NCBI GenBank assembly: GCA_044227705.1
Contig: JBGAWE010000032.1
Location: 1-27,092, forward strand
Direction: 5' to 3'
Source: JANOQP01 sp044227705
GTDB lineage: Bacteria > Bacteroidota > Bacteroidia > Chitinophagales > Saprospiraceae
Length of the DNA: 27,092 nucleotides
Position numbers and translations under genes: made by a program. The notes under the pieces are model-generated. The model did no database searches and was not told where the DNA came from. It saw only the letters and a list, made by a program, of their open reading frames with translations. This document shows, one piece after another, positions 6,918 to 14,042 of the stretch. Position 1 is the first letter of the stretch. Every line of letters begins with the position of its first letter.

Positions 6918-7451
6918 TCAATCAAAAAAAATGCGTCGAACCCTTCGACGCAACTGTTGGCAAAACGACGACAACCGTTCTCCCAATCGCAGGCCAACAG
7001 GAATCCGCAAATACTGCTTGGCCAAAAGCCAGTCTTCGTCCAAAGAGATTTTGAAAGAAAACTCTCTTGGCCACTCCTTCCCATCAATCAAACCCATCAA
7101 TTGGAGATTGGCCACTTCCGGGTCAAAAACCCTGTAAACAAGCCGCCTCGTCCCGCCAAAGGTGACACGGGCGAGGAACAGGGCGTTCGGCTTGGCCGTG
7201 TCCGTGCCTTTCAGCATTGAATCCAATTGGTCTTGAAACTCATTGACTACGAAGTTCTCCTCAATTGTCGGCATCCCGTTTTCGGTCAGGCCTTGAAAAT
7301 CAATGATGATGGAGCAATGCCACGAGAACACCTCTTTGGGCTCGAAGAATTTAAGCGACGAGTTCACCACCGCGATTCCGGGCAGGCCATCTTCCTCGAA
7401 TTTCAGGAGTTGAAAGACCTCCTCTGGGATGATGACTTTGTAGGCTTCCAT
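6918..7451 (-). CDS. Hypothetical protein, DUF695-like
   Basis: A 177-residue soluble protein starting MEAYKVIIPEEVFQLL. The frame extends 12 bases further to a TTG that touches the upp stop, but the first ATG is at 7451. The features SSLKFFEPKEVFSWHCSI, VVNEFQDQLDSML and ALFLARVTFGGTRRLVYRV resemble the DUF695 family, where a 'T-x-x-G-x-R' strand is typical. I make that match from memory of the pattern and not from a search. It follows upp by 12 bases on the same strand, so they are probably co-transcribed. Its GC content is clearly lower than that of upp and uup by eye (about 45% in sampled lines), which may mean recent acquisition. Function is unknown. Confidence 0.75.
   Translation of the reverse strand: MEAYKVIIPEEVFQLLKFEEDGLPGIAVVNSSLKFFEPKEVFSWHCSIIIDFQGLTENGMPTIEENFVVNEFQDQLDSMLKGTDTAKPNALFLARVTFGGTRRLVYRVFDPEVANLQLMGLIDGKEWPREFSFKISLDEDWLLAKQYLRIPVGLRLGERLSSFCQQLRRRVRRIFFD
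7293..7303 (+). repeat. TTGANNATCAA word, in DUF695-like gene
   Basis: TTGAAAATCAA, read in the gene as I-D-F-Q on the minus strand. Confidence 0.85.
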
Positions 7452-7463
7452 CAATCTCTTCAA

Positions 7464-8108
7464 TCAAAGTTTTTCCCCAAAAGCAAGGTCCCCCGCATCC
7501 CCCAACCCCGGCACGATGTAAGACTTCGCCGTCAGCTCCGCGTCGATGGCGCCCGCCCAGATTCTCGCCTTCGGAAAGACCCGCCGGACGTGCTCCACCC
7601 CCTGCGCCGAGCCGATGACGGTGGCGATGTGCAGCGATTTCGGCTCCCCGAACTGCGTCATCTTTTTCAAAACAGCCTCAATGGACGCGCCGGTCGCCAG
7701 CATCGGGTCGGCGAGGACGAGCGTCGCGCCGGTCAGGTCGGCGCAGGCGGCATAGTCGAGCTTGATGTCGAACGAACCGTCCTTGTGATGGCGGCGGAAG
7801 GCGGAGACGAAGGCGTTGTCGGCCCCGTCGAAATAGTTGAGCATGCCCTGATGGAAAGGCAGCCCGGCGCGGAGGATGGTGGCCAGCACGACGCGGCCTT
7901 TCGGCAGTTTCACTCGCGCCGTTCCGAGGACGGTTTCGACCTCAACTGCTTGATAGTCAAGCGTTTTTGAAATTTCGTAGGCCAGAATCTCACCGACACG
8001 CTCCAGGTTTCGGCGGAAGCGGAGGCGGTCTTTTTGAAGCTCCACGTCGCGCAGTTCGGCCATGAATCGGTTGCCGACGGAGTTGGTCGAGGACAGGTTG
8101 AAAATCAT
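7464..8108 (-). CDS. upp: Uracil phosphoribosyltransferase
   Basis: A 214-residue enzyme that joins uracil and PRPP to make UMP in pyrimidine salvage. The PRPP-binding loop VLADPMLATGAS (around residue 128) and the uracil-binding stretch YIVPGLGDAGDLAFG near the C-terminus are both present, and the length matches the family (about 208-215). The start MIFNLSSTNSVGNRF is the usual beginning; the frame extends upstream but only into the divergent promoter region. A possible promoter box TACCTTGT on the minus strand (8120-8113) lies only four bases before the ATG. The coding sequence includes one TTGANNATCAA word (7950-7960, reading L-D-Y-Q). The DUF695-like gene follows closely. Confidence 0.97.
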   Translation of the reverse strand: MIFNLSSTNSVGNRFMAELRDVELQKDRLRFRRNLERVGEILAYEISKTLDYQAVEVETVLGTARVKLPKGRVVLATILRAGLPFHQGMLNYFDGADNAFVSAFRRHHKDGSFDIKLDYAACADLTGATLVLADPMLATGASIEAVLKKMTQFGEPKSLHIATVIGSAQGVEHVRRVFPKARIWAGAIDAELTAKSYIVPGLGDAGDLAFGEKL

Positions 8109-8112
8109 GGCG

Positions 8113-8120
8113 ACAAGGTA
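8113..8120 (-). promoter_or_regulatory. Promoter-like box next to the upp start
   Basis: TACCTTGT read on the minus strand, followed by CGCC and the upp ATG at 8108. If it is the -7 box, the transcript would be nearly leaderless. Confidence 0.3.
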
Positions 8121-8163
8121 ACACGGCAATTGTGCAGTATCGGTCGCAGCATGAATGTCGTGT

Positions 8164-8171
8164 TACTTTCG
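8164..8171 (+). promoter_or_regulatory. Promoter-like box next to the uup start
   Basis: TACTTTCG followed by CCGCCC and the ATG at 8178. One base differs from the Bacteroidota -7 box TAnnTTTG. Only six bases separate it from the start codon. Confidence 0.4.
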
Positions 8172-8177
8172 CCGCCC

Positions 8178-10028
8178 ATGAACTACCTCACGCTCGAAAA
8201 CGCCTCGAAGAGCTACGGCGAAAAGACCCTCTTCCGCAACATCACGCTCCACATCGACCGGGGGCAGAAAATCGGCCTTATCGCCAAGAACGGCACCGGC
8301 AAGAGCACCCTCCTGCGCGTCATCGCCGGGCTGGAGGGGGCCGAGGGCGAGCATTCCAAAATCATCCTGCGGCGCGGCCTGCGCATCGGGTGGCTCGACC
8401 AGGAGCCGCATTTTCCCGAGCACCTCGAGGTTTTGGAGGCGGTTTTGGAATCCGACTCGCCCGCCGTCGTTGCCATCCGGCGGTACGAAAAAGCATTGCT
8501 CCATCCCGAGAACGCCGACGAACTTCAAGCGGCGATGGAGGCGATGGACGACAGGAAGGCGTGGGATTTCGAGTCGAAGGTCAAAGAAACTTTGTCAAAA
8601 CTACGCCTCGACAACTTCGAGCAAAAAGTCTCAACGCTCTCCGGCGGGCAGGCGAAGCGGCTGGCGTTGGCCAAAATCATTTTGGAGGAACCCGATTTCT
8701 TCGTCCTCGACGAGCCGACCAACCACCTCGACATCGAGATGGTCGAATGGCTCGAAGGCTATTTCAGCCAGCCGAACGTGACGCTTTTCATGGTGACGCA
8801 CGACCGCTATTTCCTCGAAAACGTCTGCGACTCGATGATTGAACTGGAGGGCGGGCAGCTCCACCGCTACAAGGGCAACTACTCCGAGTACCTCGAAAAA
8901 AAGGCCATGCGCGAGGAGGTTCAGGCCGCCACTTTCGACCGGACGCGCAAGTGGCTGCGCCGCGAAATCGAGTGGGTGCGCCGCTCGCCCGAGGCCCGGA
9001 CGACGAAGTCGAAGGCCCGAGTGGACAACTTTTACGACGTTCAGGAAGCGAACGCGGACAAGCGGCCGAAGCAGGAGCAGATGCAGCTGATGATTAAGGA
9101 GACGCACCTCGGCTCGAAGATTGTCGAGCTGCACAATGTTTCGAAGCAGTATGGCTCGAAAAAACTTCTGGAAAACTTCAGCTACAAATTCAAAAGGAAG
9201 GAGCGCGTCGGCATCGTCGGGCCGAACGGGTCGGGCAAGTCGACCTTCCTCCGTTTGATGACTTTGGAGGAGAAACCGGACACTGGGAAAGTGGTCGTCG
9301 GCGACACCATCCTGTTCGGCCATTACCGGCAGGACGGCCTTTCTGAACGGGAACTGGCCATGCGCACCATCGACGTCGTGCGCGCGGTGGCCGACGTCAT
9401 CCCGCTCGCACAGGGGAAGTTCATGACGGCGGAGCAACTGCTCGAACGCTTCCTGTTCACGCGGCCGCAGCAGCAGGTCTACGCGGCGCAGTTGAGCGGC
9501 GGGGAGCGGAGAAGGCTTTACCTGTGCACGGTTTTGATGAAGAACCCCAACTTCCTCATCCTCGACGAGCCGACGAACGACCTCGACGTCATCACCTTAA
9601 ATATACTGGAGGACTTTCTGGACGAGTACCCCGGCTGCCTCGTCGTCGTCACGCACGACCGGTTTTTGCTCGACCGGCTGGCTGACCACCTCTTTGTCTT
9701 CGAGGGAGAAGGGCGCATCAAAGACTACAACGGCACTTATTCGGAATATCGCACCGCTAAAAAACTGGCCGGTTCCGGCCCGAAGCCCGTCGCCGCGCCG
9801 GTCAATGCCGCGCCCGCCGTCGGCCTCTCGAAACCGGAGCAGAACGAGATGAAAAAGCTCGAAAACGAGATTGCGAAACTGGAGGAAAGGCGGGCCGTGA
9901 TTTACCAAAAGCTCGGCGACGGCGGCGACGCGGACGAATTGACCAAGCTCTCGACGGAGGTCGGGCAGATTCAGAACCAGCTGGAAATCAAGGAGTTGCG
10001 CTGGCTGGAACTTGCCGAGCGGGCGTAG
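8178..10028 (+). CDS. uup: ABC-F ATPase, Uup-type
   Basis: A 616-residue soluble protein with two ATP-binding cassettes and no membrane segment. The first cassette has AKNGTGKST (36-44), LSGGQAKR (about 154) and LDEPTNHLD (about 180). The second has GPNGSGKST (about 348-356), LSGGERRR (about 439) and LDEPTNDLD (about 465). The interdomain linker reads KWLRREIEWVRRSPEART, and the C-terminus is a charged coiled coil (roughly 555-610). This is the layout of E. coli Uup (635 residues). ABC-F proteins act on ribosomes or nucleic acid; Uup has been linked to transposon excision and ribosome function. The start MNYLTLENASKSYG matches the first beta strand; upstream extension would enter upp. TAG at 10026-10028 lies in a palindromic repeat. 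Confidence 0.93.
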   Translation: MNYLTLENASKSYGEKTLFRNITLHIDRGQKIGLIAKNGTGKSTLLRVIAGLEGAEGEHSKIILRRGLRIGWLDQEPHFPEHLEVLEAVLESDSPAVVAIRRYEKALLHPENADELQAAMEAMDDRKAWDFESKVKETLSKLRLDNFEQKVSTLSGGQAKRLALAKIILEEPDFFVLDEPTNHLDIEMVEWLEGYFSQPNVTLFMVTHDRYFLENVCDSMIELEGGQLHRYKGNYSEYLEKKAMREEVQAATFDRTRKWLRREIEWVRRSPEARTTKSKARVDNFYDVQEANADKRPKQEQMQLMIKETHLGSKIVELHNVSKQYGSKKLLENFSYKFKRKERVGIVGPNGSGKSTFLRLMTLEEKPDTGKVVVGDTILFGHYRQDGLSERELAMRTIDVVRAVADVIPLAQGKFMTAEQLLERFLFTRPQQQVYAAQLSGGERRRLYLCTVLMKNPNFLILDEPTNDLDVITLNILEDFLDEYPGCLVVVTHDRFLLDRLADHLFVFEGEGRIKDYNGTYSEYRTAKKLAGSGPKPVAAPVNAAPAVGLSKPEQNEMKKLENEIAKLEERRAVIYQKLGDGGDADELTKLSTEVGQIQNQLEIKELRWLELAERA

Positions 10029-10058
10029 AGACGCGATGCTTCGCGCCTCTACATTTTT
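10025..10058. repeat. Palindromic repeat supplying both stop codons, likely terminator
   Basis: Arms GTAGAGACGCGA (10025-10036) and TCGCGCCTCTAC (10041-10052) pair over 12 bp with one mismatch, followed by ATTTTT on the + strand. The TAG in the left arm ends uup and, on the other strand, the TAG in the right arm (10051-10049) ends the secreted-protein gene. The sequence resembles dispersed 'GTAGAGACGCG...CTCTAC' palindromes I recall from Bacteroidota and cyanobacterial genomes. It probably also terminates transcription both ways. Confidence 0.7.
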
Positions 10059-10798
10059 ATCCGCACCATCTGCTCGGCGAGGATGTTCGTGTTGTCGCCG
10101 CCGAGGAAGGCCTTGAGTTTGTATCGCCCGGCGGTCGAGAAATTGACCGGCATTTTGAAAAAATTCCAGTTCGGGCGGCACTCGAAGCTGCGCGTGTCGA
10201 GGAAGGTCTCGTAGCCGAAATCGTCGATTTGCCAGATTTCAAAGCCGATGCGATCGGTGTTGAAAGGCCGGTCGGTGGCGAAGAGGGCGTAGATGGCCCC
10301 GTTCGGCGCGAGCTTGAAGTCGATGGACGAGCCGATCGCGGCGCCGGTCTCGCTCACGTCGCGGCAGGCGGTGAGCTGCGCCTTACCGACGGTCGGGTCG
10401 GCCGCCCGACGGACGGTGACGACGGCCGTGGCCACGGGCTTGCCCGCCGCGTCGAGCGTCGAGCACTCATAGATCCCCTCTTCGCGGAAGGCGATGTCGA
10501 AGACCATCCAGTCGTCGCCCGCTTCCACATAATTGTAGACCCGGTCGAAGGGCTTGAAGTCGACGGAGCGCGAGTTGAGCGGCCGCCACTTGAGGGCAAT
10601 GCTCTGCGGCAGCTCGCGCGGGCTGTTCTCGGTGCGGTGGAGGAAGTAGACGGAGGCACCGGAGGCCGAGATTTCCCAGTTGTCGGTCACATCGCGGGGC
10701 TGGCCGTCGGGCGAGTAGCTGCCGCACGGGAAGAGCCGTGCGGCCCCGAGCAAGGCGGGCATCGAGGCAAGGAGGAGCGTCCGGAGGAGCGTTTTCAT
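10049..10798 (-). CDS. Secreted protein of unknown function
   Basis: A 249-residue protein with a signal peptide (MKTLLRTLLLASMPALLGA, cleavage likely after L-G-A or A-R). The mature part begins LFPCGSYSPDGQPRDVTDNW and is rich in beta strands (EISASGASVYFLHRTE, WMVFDIAFREEGIYECS, GRYKLKAFLGGDNT). It looks like two stacked beta-sandwich domains, the first immunoglobulin-like (GIYECS resembles the 'Y-x-C' of Ig folds). Two segments of similar tone, IYECSTLDAAGKPVA and YKLKAFLGGDNTNILA, each close a domain. I cannot name a family. The start at 10798 was chosen over a longer frame because it begins the signal peptide. A minus-strand box CACATTTG lies at 10852-10845. It is convergent with uup, sharing the palindromic stop. 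Confidence 0.8.
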   Translation of the reverse strand: MKTLLRTLLLASMPALLGAARLFPCGSYSPDGQPRDVTDNWEISASGASVYFLHRTENSPRELPQSIALKWRPLNSRSVDFKPFDRVYNYVEAGDDWMVFDIAFREEGIYECSTLDAAGKPVATAVVTVRRAADPTVGKAQLTACRDVSETGAAIGSSIDFKLAPNGAIYALFATDRPFNTDRIGFEIWQIDDFGYETFLDTRSFECRPNWNFFKMPVNFSTAGRYKLKAFLGGDNTNILAEQMVRIKM

Positions 10799-10929
10799 GG
10801 TAGAAAGACTTTTTTGGTGAAAGAATCGCGGGGCAAGCCCCCTGCAAATGTGCAAATCGGGCTTTTAAATTTTTGCCAATCCGTCCCGGAAATCGCCTTT
10901 TGCGAAAACAAGGCGGCCGCCGCGCTTGT

Positions 10930-10943
10930 TAGCTTCGCCGCCC
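10930..10943 (+). promoter_or_regulatory. Promoter-like box upstream of the DUF2911 gene
   Basis: TAGCTTCG followed by CCGCCC, 37 bases before the ATG at 10981. It is one base from the TAnnTTTG -7 consensus and has the same GC-rich continuation as the uup box. Confidence 0.35.
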
Positions 10944-10980
10944 AAACCAGCTGTTCAACCGTTCAAACAACACATTTTTC

Positions 10981-11835
10981 ATGAAAAAATCGACCTTTCT
11001 GATGGCCGTCCTGCTGATGGCGGCCGCCGTCTCCCAGGCTCAAATCAAGACTCCGGCGCCCAGCCCCACGGCAAAGCTCACGCAGGAGGTTGGCCTCTCC
11101 AACGTCACCGTCGAGTACTCGCGGCCGAGCGCGAAGGGGCGCAAAATCTTCGGCGACCTCGTGCCCTTCAACGAAATCTGGCGGACCGGGGCGAACGCCT
11201 CCACCAAAGTCACCTTCGGCGACGACGCGACCGTCGGCGGCAACAAGGTCCCGAAGGGCACCTACGCCCTCTACACCATCCCCGGCGAGAAGACCTGGAC
11301 CATCATCTTCCACAAAAACACGAGCTACTGGGGAACCGGCGGCAAGGACTACAAACCGGAGGAGGACGCTTGCCGCTTCGAGGTCGCCGCGCAAAAGTCG
11401 GCCGACCTCGTTGAGACGCTCACCCTTGACGTGACCAACCTGCGCAACAGCGGCGCCGACATCGTCCTCTCGTGGGAGAACACCCGCGTGGTCATCCCCT
11501 TCTCGTTCGACACCGACTCGAAGGTCATGGCCGACATCAAGAACCAGATGGCCGGACCGTCGGCGAACACCTTTTACCAGTCGGCCCGCTATTATTTCGA
11601 GGAGAAAAAGGACCTGCCGCAAGCCCTCGCTTGGATAAACACAGCGATGGAAAAGGGCGGCGAGAAGTTTTGGATGATGCGCTACAAGGCCCTCATCCTC
11701 GCCGAGATGGGCCGCTACAAAGAGGCCATCGAGGCGGCGAACAAGTCCTCGGAGATTGCCCGCGCGGAGGACAACCAGGACTACCCGCGCATGAACGACA
11801 AGAGCGTGAACGAGTGGAAGGGGAAGGCGAAGTGA
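10981..11835 (+). CDS. Secreted DUF2911 protein with C-terminal helical repeats
   Basis: A 284-residue exported protein. A signal peptide (MKKSTFLMAVLLMAAAVSQA) precedes a DUF2911 domain of about 150 residues, recognised by VTVEYSRPSAKGRKIFG, LVPFNEIWRTGANASTKV, VPKGTYALYTIPG and WTIIFHKN. The last 90 or so residues (TFYQSARYYFEEK, LPQALAWINTAMEKGG, ALILAEMGRYKEAIEAAN) are helical and TPR-like. DUF2911 proteins are common in Bacteroidota envelopes and have no assigned biochemical role. TGA at 11833-11835 is one base from the end of the convergent lipoprotein gene. An upstream box (10930) may drive it. Confidence 0.93.
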   Translation: MKKSTFLMAVLLMAAAVSQAQIKTPAPSPTAKLTQEVGLSNVTVEYSRPSAKGRKIFGDLVPFNEIWRTGANASTKVTFGDDATVGGNKVPKGTYALYTIPGEKTWTIIFHKNTSYWGTGGKDYKPEEDACRFEVAAQKSADLVETLTLDVTNLRNSGADIVLSWENTRVVIPFSFDTDSKVMADIKNQMAGPSANTFYQSARYYFEEKKDLPQALAWINTAMEKGGEKFWMMRYKALILAEMGRYKEAIEAANKSSEIARAEDNQDYPRMNDKSVNEWKGKAK

Positions 11836-11836
11836 A

Positions 11837-12214
11837 TCACTCCGGCGCCCCGTTTTGAAACCAGCACTCGAGCCGTGTGAGAATGCTGTCGTTGAGCTTC
11901 GAGCCTTTCGGCATCTTGTTCTCGATGAGGACGGTCTTCTCAAATGAGGAGTCGTTGACAGCGGCCAGCAGCCCGTTGTAGGTCGAGAAATCGGCGAGGC
12001 CCTTCGAGTTCCCGGCGACGTGGCAGCCGCTCACCGCGCAGGAAGTATTGGCGAGGTAGCCGACGTAGTTGCTCCAGGTGATGTCTTGCTGATAATAGCA
12101 GACGGCCTTGTGCTCGGAGGAAGCGCCATCTTTGCCGCAGCCTCCGACCAAAAGCGCGGCGACCGCGCAAACCGTTGAAAACCAATTGATTGTCAAGACT
12201 TTTGACGACTTCAT
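11837..12214 (-). CDS. Small lipoprotein with c-type haem-like motif
   Basis: A 125-residue protein with a lipoprotein signal ending in VGGC (lipobox Cys26). The mature part resembles the small cytochrome-c-like domains found alone or at the ends of Bacteroidota proteins: a Cys-x4-Cys-His motif (C59, C64, H65), then GLADFSTYNGL, KMPKGSKLND and LECWFQNGAP. Relatives I recall usually have C-x2-C-H; the four-residue spacing here is less common but known in some multihaem cytochromes. Met101 in K-M-P could be the second haem ligand. It would be held at a membrane and could carry electrons, but haem binding is inferred. It is divergent from the bacilliredoxin gene (22-base gap), and its codons 7-10 contain a TTGANNATCAA word. 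Confidence 0.8.
   Translation of the reverse strand: MKSSKVLTINWFSTVCAVAALLVGGCGKDGASSEHKAVCYYQQDITWSNYVGYLANTSCAVSGCHVAGNSKGLADFSTYNGLLAAVNDSSFEKTVLIENKMPKGSKLNDSILTRLECWFQNGAPE
12186..12196 (-). repeat. TTGANNATCAA word, in haem-like lipoprotein
   Basis: TTGACAATCAA on the minus strand, codons 7-10 of the lipoprotein (L-T-I-N). Confidence 0.85.
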
Positions 12215-12236
12215 CTCTCAAAAAATAATTTCAGAA

Positions 12237-12794
12237 ATGGACAACTTCATTCCCATCAACCCCCGCCCCGCCCGCGCCTCGATGTACCCGGCCTACCTCA
12301 CGGAGCCGATGGAACGCGAACTGACGGAGGTCGGTTTCTCGGCCCTGCACTCCGCCGAGGAGGTCGACCAGACCCTCAACGCGCCGAGCGGCACGACGCT
12401 GCTGATGGTCAACTCCGTCTGCGGCTGCGCGGCGGCGATGGCCCGGCCTGGCGCAAAAATGAGCCTCGAAAACGCAAAGCGCCCCGACCGCCTCGTGACC
12501 GTCTTTGCCGGGGTTGACGCGGAGGCGGTGCAGACGGCTCGTGAGCATCTCCTGCCCTACCCGCCGAGCAGCCCGGCCATCGCGCTGTTCAAGGACGGGA
12601 AGCTCGTCCACATGATCGAACGGCGGCATATCGAGGGGCGGCCTGCCCAGATGATTGCCGAGAGCCTGAAGGCGGCCTACGACACTTATTGCGCTGCGAA
12701 AAAGGACGCGATGCGCTCCGGGCCTTTTTTAAAACAACCCTTCATTCTCCGCGCATCCGCTCCGCGTTCTCCGCGATGGTCAGCGCTTCGATGA
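12237..12794 (+). CDS. Bacilliredoxin BrxA/BrxB family protein
   Basis: A 185-residue protein with the family's N-terminus (MYPAYLTEPMERELTEVGF) and its C-G-C active site in VNSVCGCAAAMARPG (Cys62 and Cys64). These proteins remove bacillithiol from mixed disulfides. Presence in Bacteroidota fits bacillithiol use in some members of the phylum, although no bacillithiol synthesis gene is in view. The family is about 145 residues and normally ends near the 'Y-C' seen here as YDTYCAAKK. About 29 extra residues follow (from DAMRSGPFLK), and they overlap the 3' end of prfA by 53 bases. The tail is probably non-functional or reflects a lost stop. The start at 12237 is the ATG directly at the domain start. 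Confidence 0.9.
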   Translation: MDNFIPINPRPARASMYPAYLTEPMERELTEVGFSALHSAEEVDQTLNAPSGTTLLMVNSVCGCAAAMARPGAKMSLENAKRPDRLVTVFAGVDAEAVQTAREHLLPYPPSSPAIALFKDGKLVHMIERRHIEGRPAQMIAESLKAAYDTYCAAKKDAMRSGPFLKQPFILRASAPRSPRWSALR

Positions 12795-13763
12795 CGTCGC
12801 CGAGCCTTCCGTTCAAAATCGTCTCGAGCGGGTAGTTTTTGTCCTCCCCTTCCAGCCGGTGGTCGGTCAGGCGGTTTTGGGGAAAGTTGTAGGTCCTGAT
12901 TTTCTCGCTCCTGTCGCCCGAGCCGACGTGCGCCTTCCGCTGCTCGGCGACGGCGCCCATGACCGACGATTTTTGGTGCTCCTGAATCAGTTGGACGAGC
13001 CGCCCCATGGCAATCCCCCGGTTCTTTATCTGCGAGCGCGACTCGGAGCTTTCCCCGATGAAGCCCGTCGGCAGGTGCGTGATGCGGACGGCCGACTCGG
13101 TCTTGTTGACGTGCTGCCCGCCCGCGCCGCTCGCCCGGTAGGTGTCGATGCGCAGGTCTTCCTTTCTGATGTCCACCTCCTCGATTTCCCATTTGGGCAA
13201 GACCGCGACGGTCACGGCCGAGGTGTGGACGCGCCCTTCGCCTCCGTCTCCGGCACGCGCTGGACGCGGTGGGTTCCCGACTCAAATTTCAATTTGCCGT
13301 AAACCCCGCCGCCCGACACCTCGATGATGATTTTGGAAAGCCGCCCGCCGTCCCCGGGTTCTCGTCGAGGACTTCTGATTGCCAGCCCATTTCTGCAAAA
13401 ATAGCGGCCGTACATTTTCACAAGGTCGCCGACGAAAAGAGAGGCTTCGTCGCCCCCCGTCCCGCTGCGGATTTCGACGATGACGTCCTTCTCGTCCTCC
13501 GGGTTTTTGGGGATGAGCAGGGTTTTTATCTCCGATTCGAGAACGGGAATCTTTTGTTCAATGAAAAAAGCCTCCTCGCGGGCCAGTTGCCGCATCTCCT
13601 CGTCGGTCTCCACGGCGAGAAGGGCGCGGGCGGATTCGAGGTCGGCGAGGGCCTTTTCATAGGCCGAAAAGACGGCCATCCTTCGCGGAGTCTTTGTCTC
13701 TTTGATTTTTATCCGGGCCATGTCGGCGAGGACGGCGGGGTCGGCCAGTTGTTGAAGGTAAAG
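12742..13763 (-). pseudogene. prfA: Peptide chain release factor 1 gene, multiply frameshifted
   Basis: RF1 reads UAA and UAG stops. Its protein can be followed from LYLQQLADPAVLADMARI, through EIRSGTGGDEASLF and FESGTHRVQRVPETEAKG, to the peptidyl-release GGQ in RASGAGGQHVNKTESA and the end AENAERMRGE. The frame breaks five times: a missing base in the T run 13706-13710, an extra base at 13680-13681, an extra base in the A run 13397-13401, a missing base near 13337-13339, and a missing C near 13233. The first two and the next two compensate each other; the last is not rescued. The first 20 or so residues are absent, and a TGA (13766-13764) lies before LYLQQ. RF1 is normally essential and several genes here end in TAG, so sequencing error is the leading explanation. 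Coordinates span the recognisable gene. Confidence 0.85.
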
Positions 13764-13976
13764 TCAGGCCGAAAACGGTAGCCCTCCATGATGAGGTTGG
13801 CCAGCAGTTTTTTGCGGGCCGAGTCGACGGCGGCGCGGGCCTCGGCCTCGCTCGGCGCGTCAGCCATCTGGCGTCGGTGGAGACCCCGGGTGCTTCATGT
13901 TGTTGAGCACCGTTTTCCCCTGCGGGTCGAGGAGTTCGCGGTGCGGCATGATGTCGATTTCTGCGATGAACTTCAT
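13709..13976 (-). pseudogene. purS: PurS gene, frameshifted and internally shortened
   Basis: PurS is the small subunit of the FGAM synthase complex PurSQL in purine synthesis. ATG at 13976 opens MKFIAEIDIMPHRELLDPQG, then TVLNNMKH, a clear PurS N-terminus. The frame is then lost near 13885-13900; the next frame gives GVSTDAR, and a third frame gives DAPSEAEARAAVDSARKKLL and MEGYRF. About ten residues that should lie between 'DAR' and 'DAPSEAEA' are missing. The third frame closes at 13709, inside prfA. Recognisable PurS sequence stops near 13773. The lesions continue straight into prfA, so one cause (poor consensus or real decay) probably explains both. purQ and purL are not nearby. Confidence 0.75.
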
Positions 13977-14042
13977 TTTCTCGATAGAGATGGTTTTTGG
14001 AACATGGGCGCTGGCCGTGGTTGGCGCCCGGGTTCCGATAAG

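Noticed and set aside
8034..8177. Longer N-terminus of the ABC-F protein from 8034
   Set aside because: It would overlap the divergent upp start; the family begins at MNYLTLENASKSYG.
10800..10860. Hairpin GGGGCAAGCCCC near 10830 as a terminator
   Set aside because: The stem is very short with a 2-base loop and it lies in a divergent promoter region.
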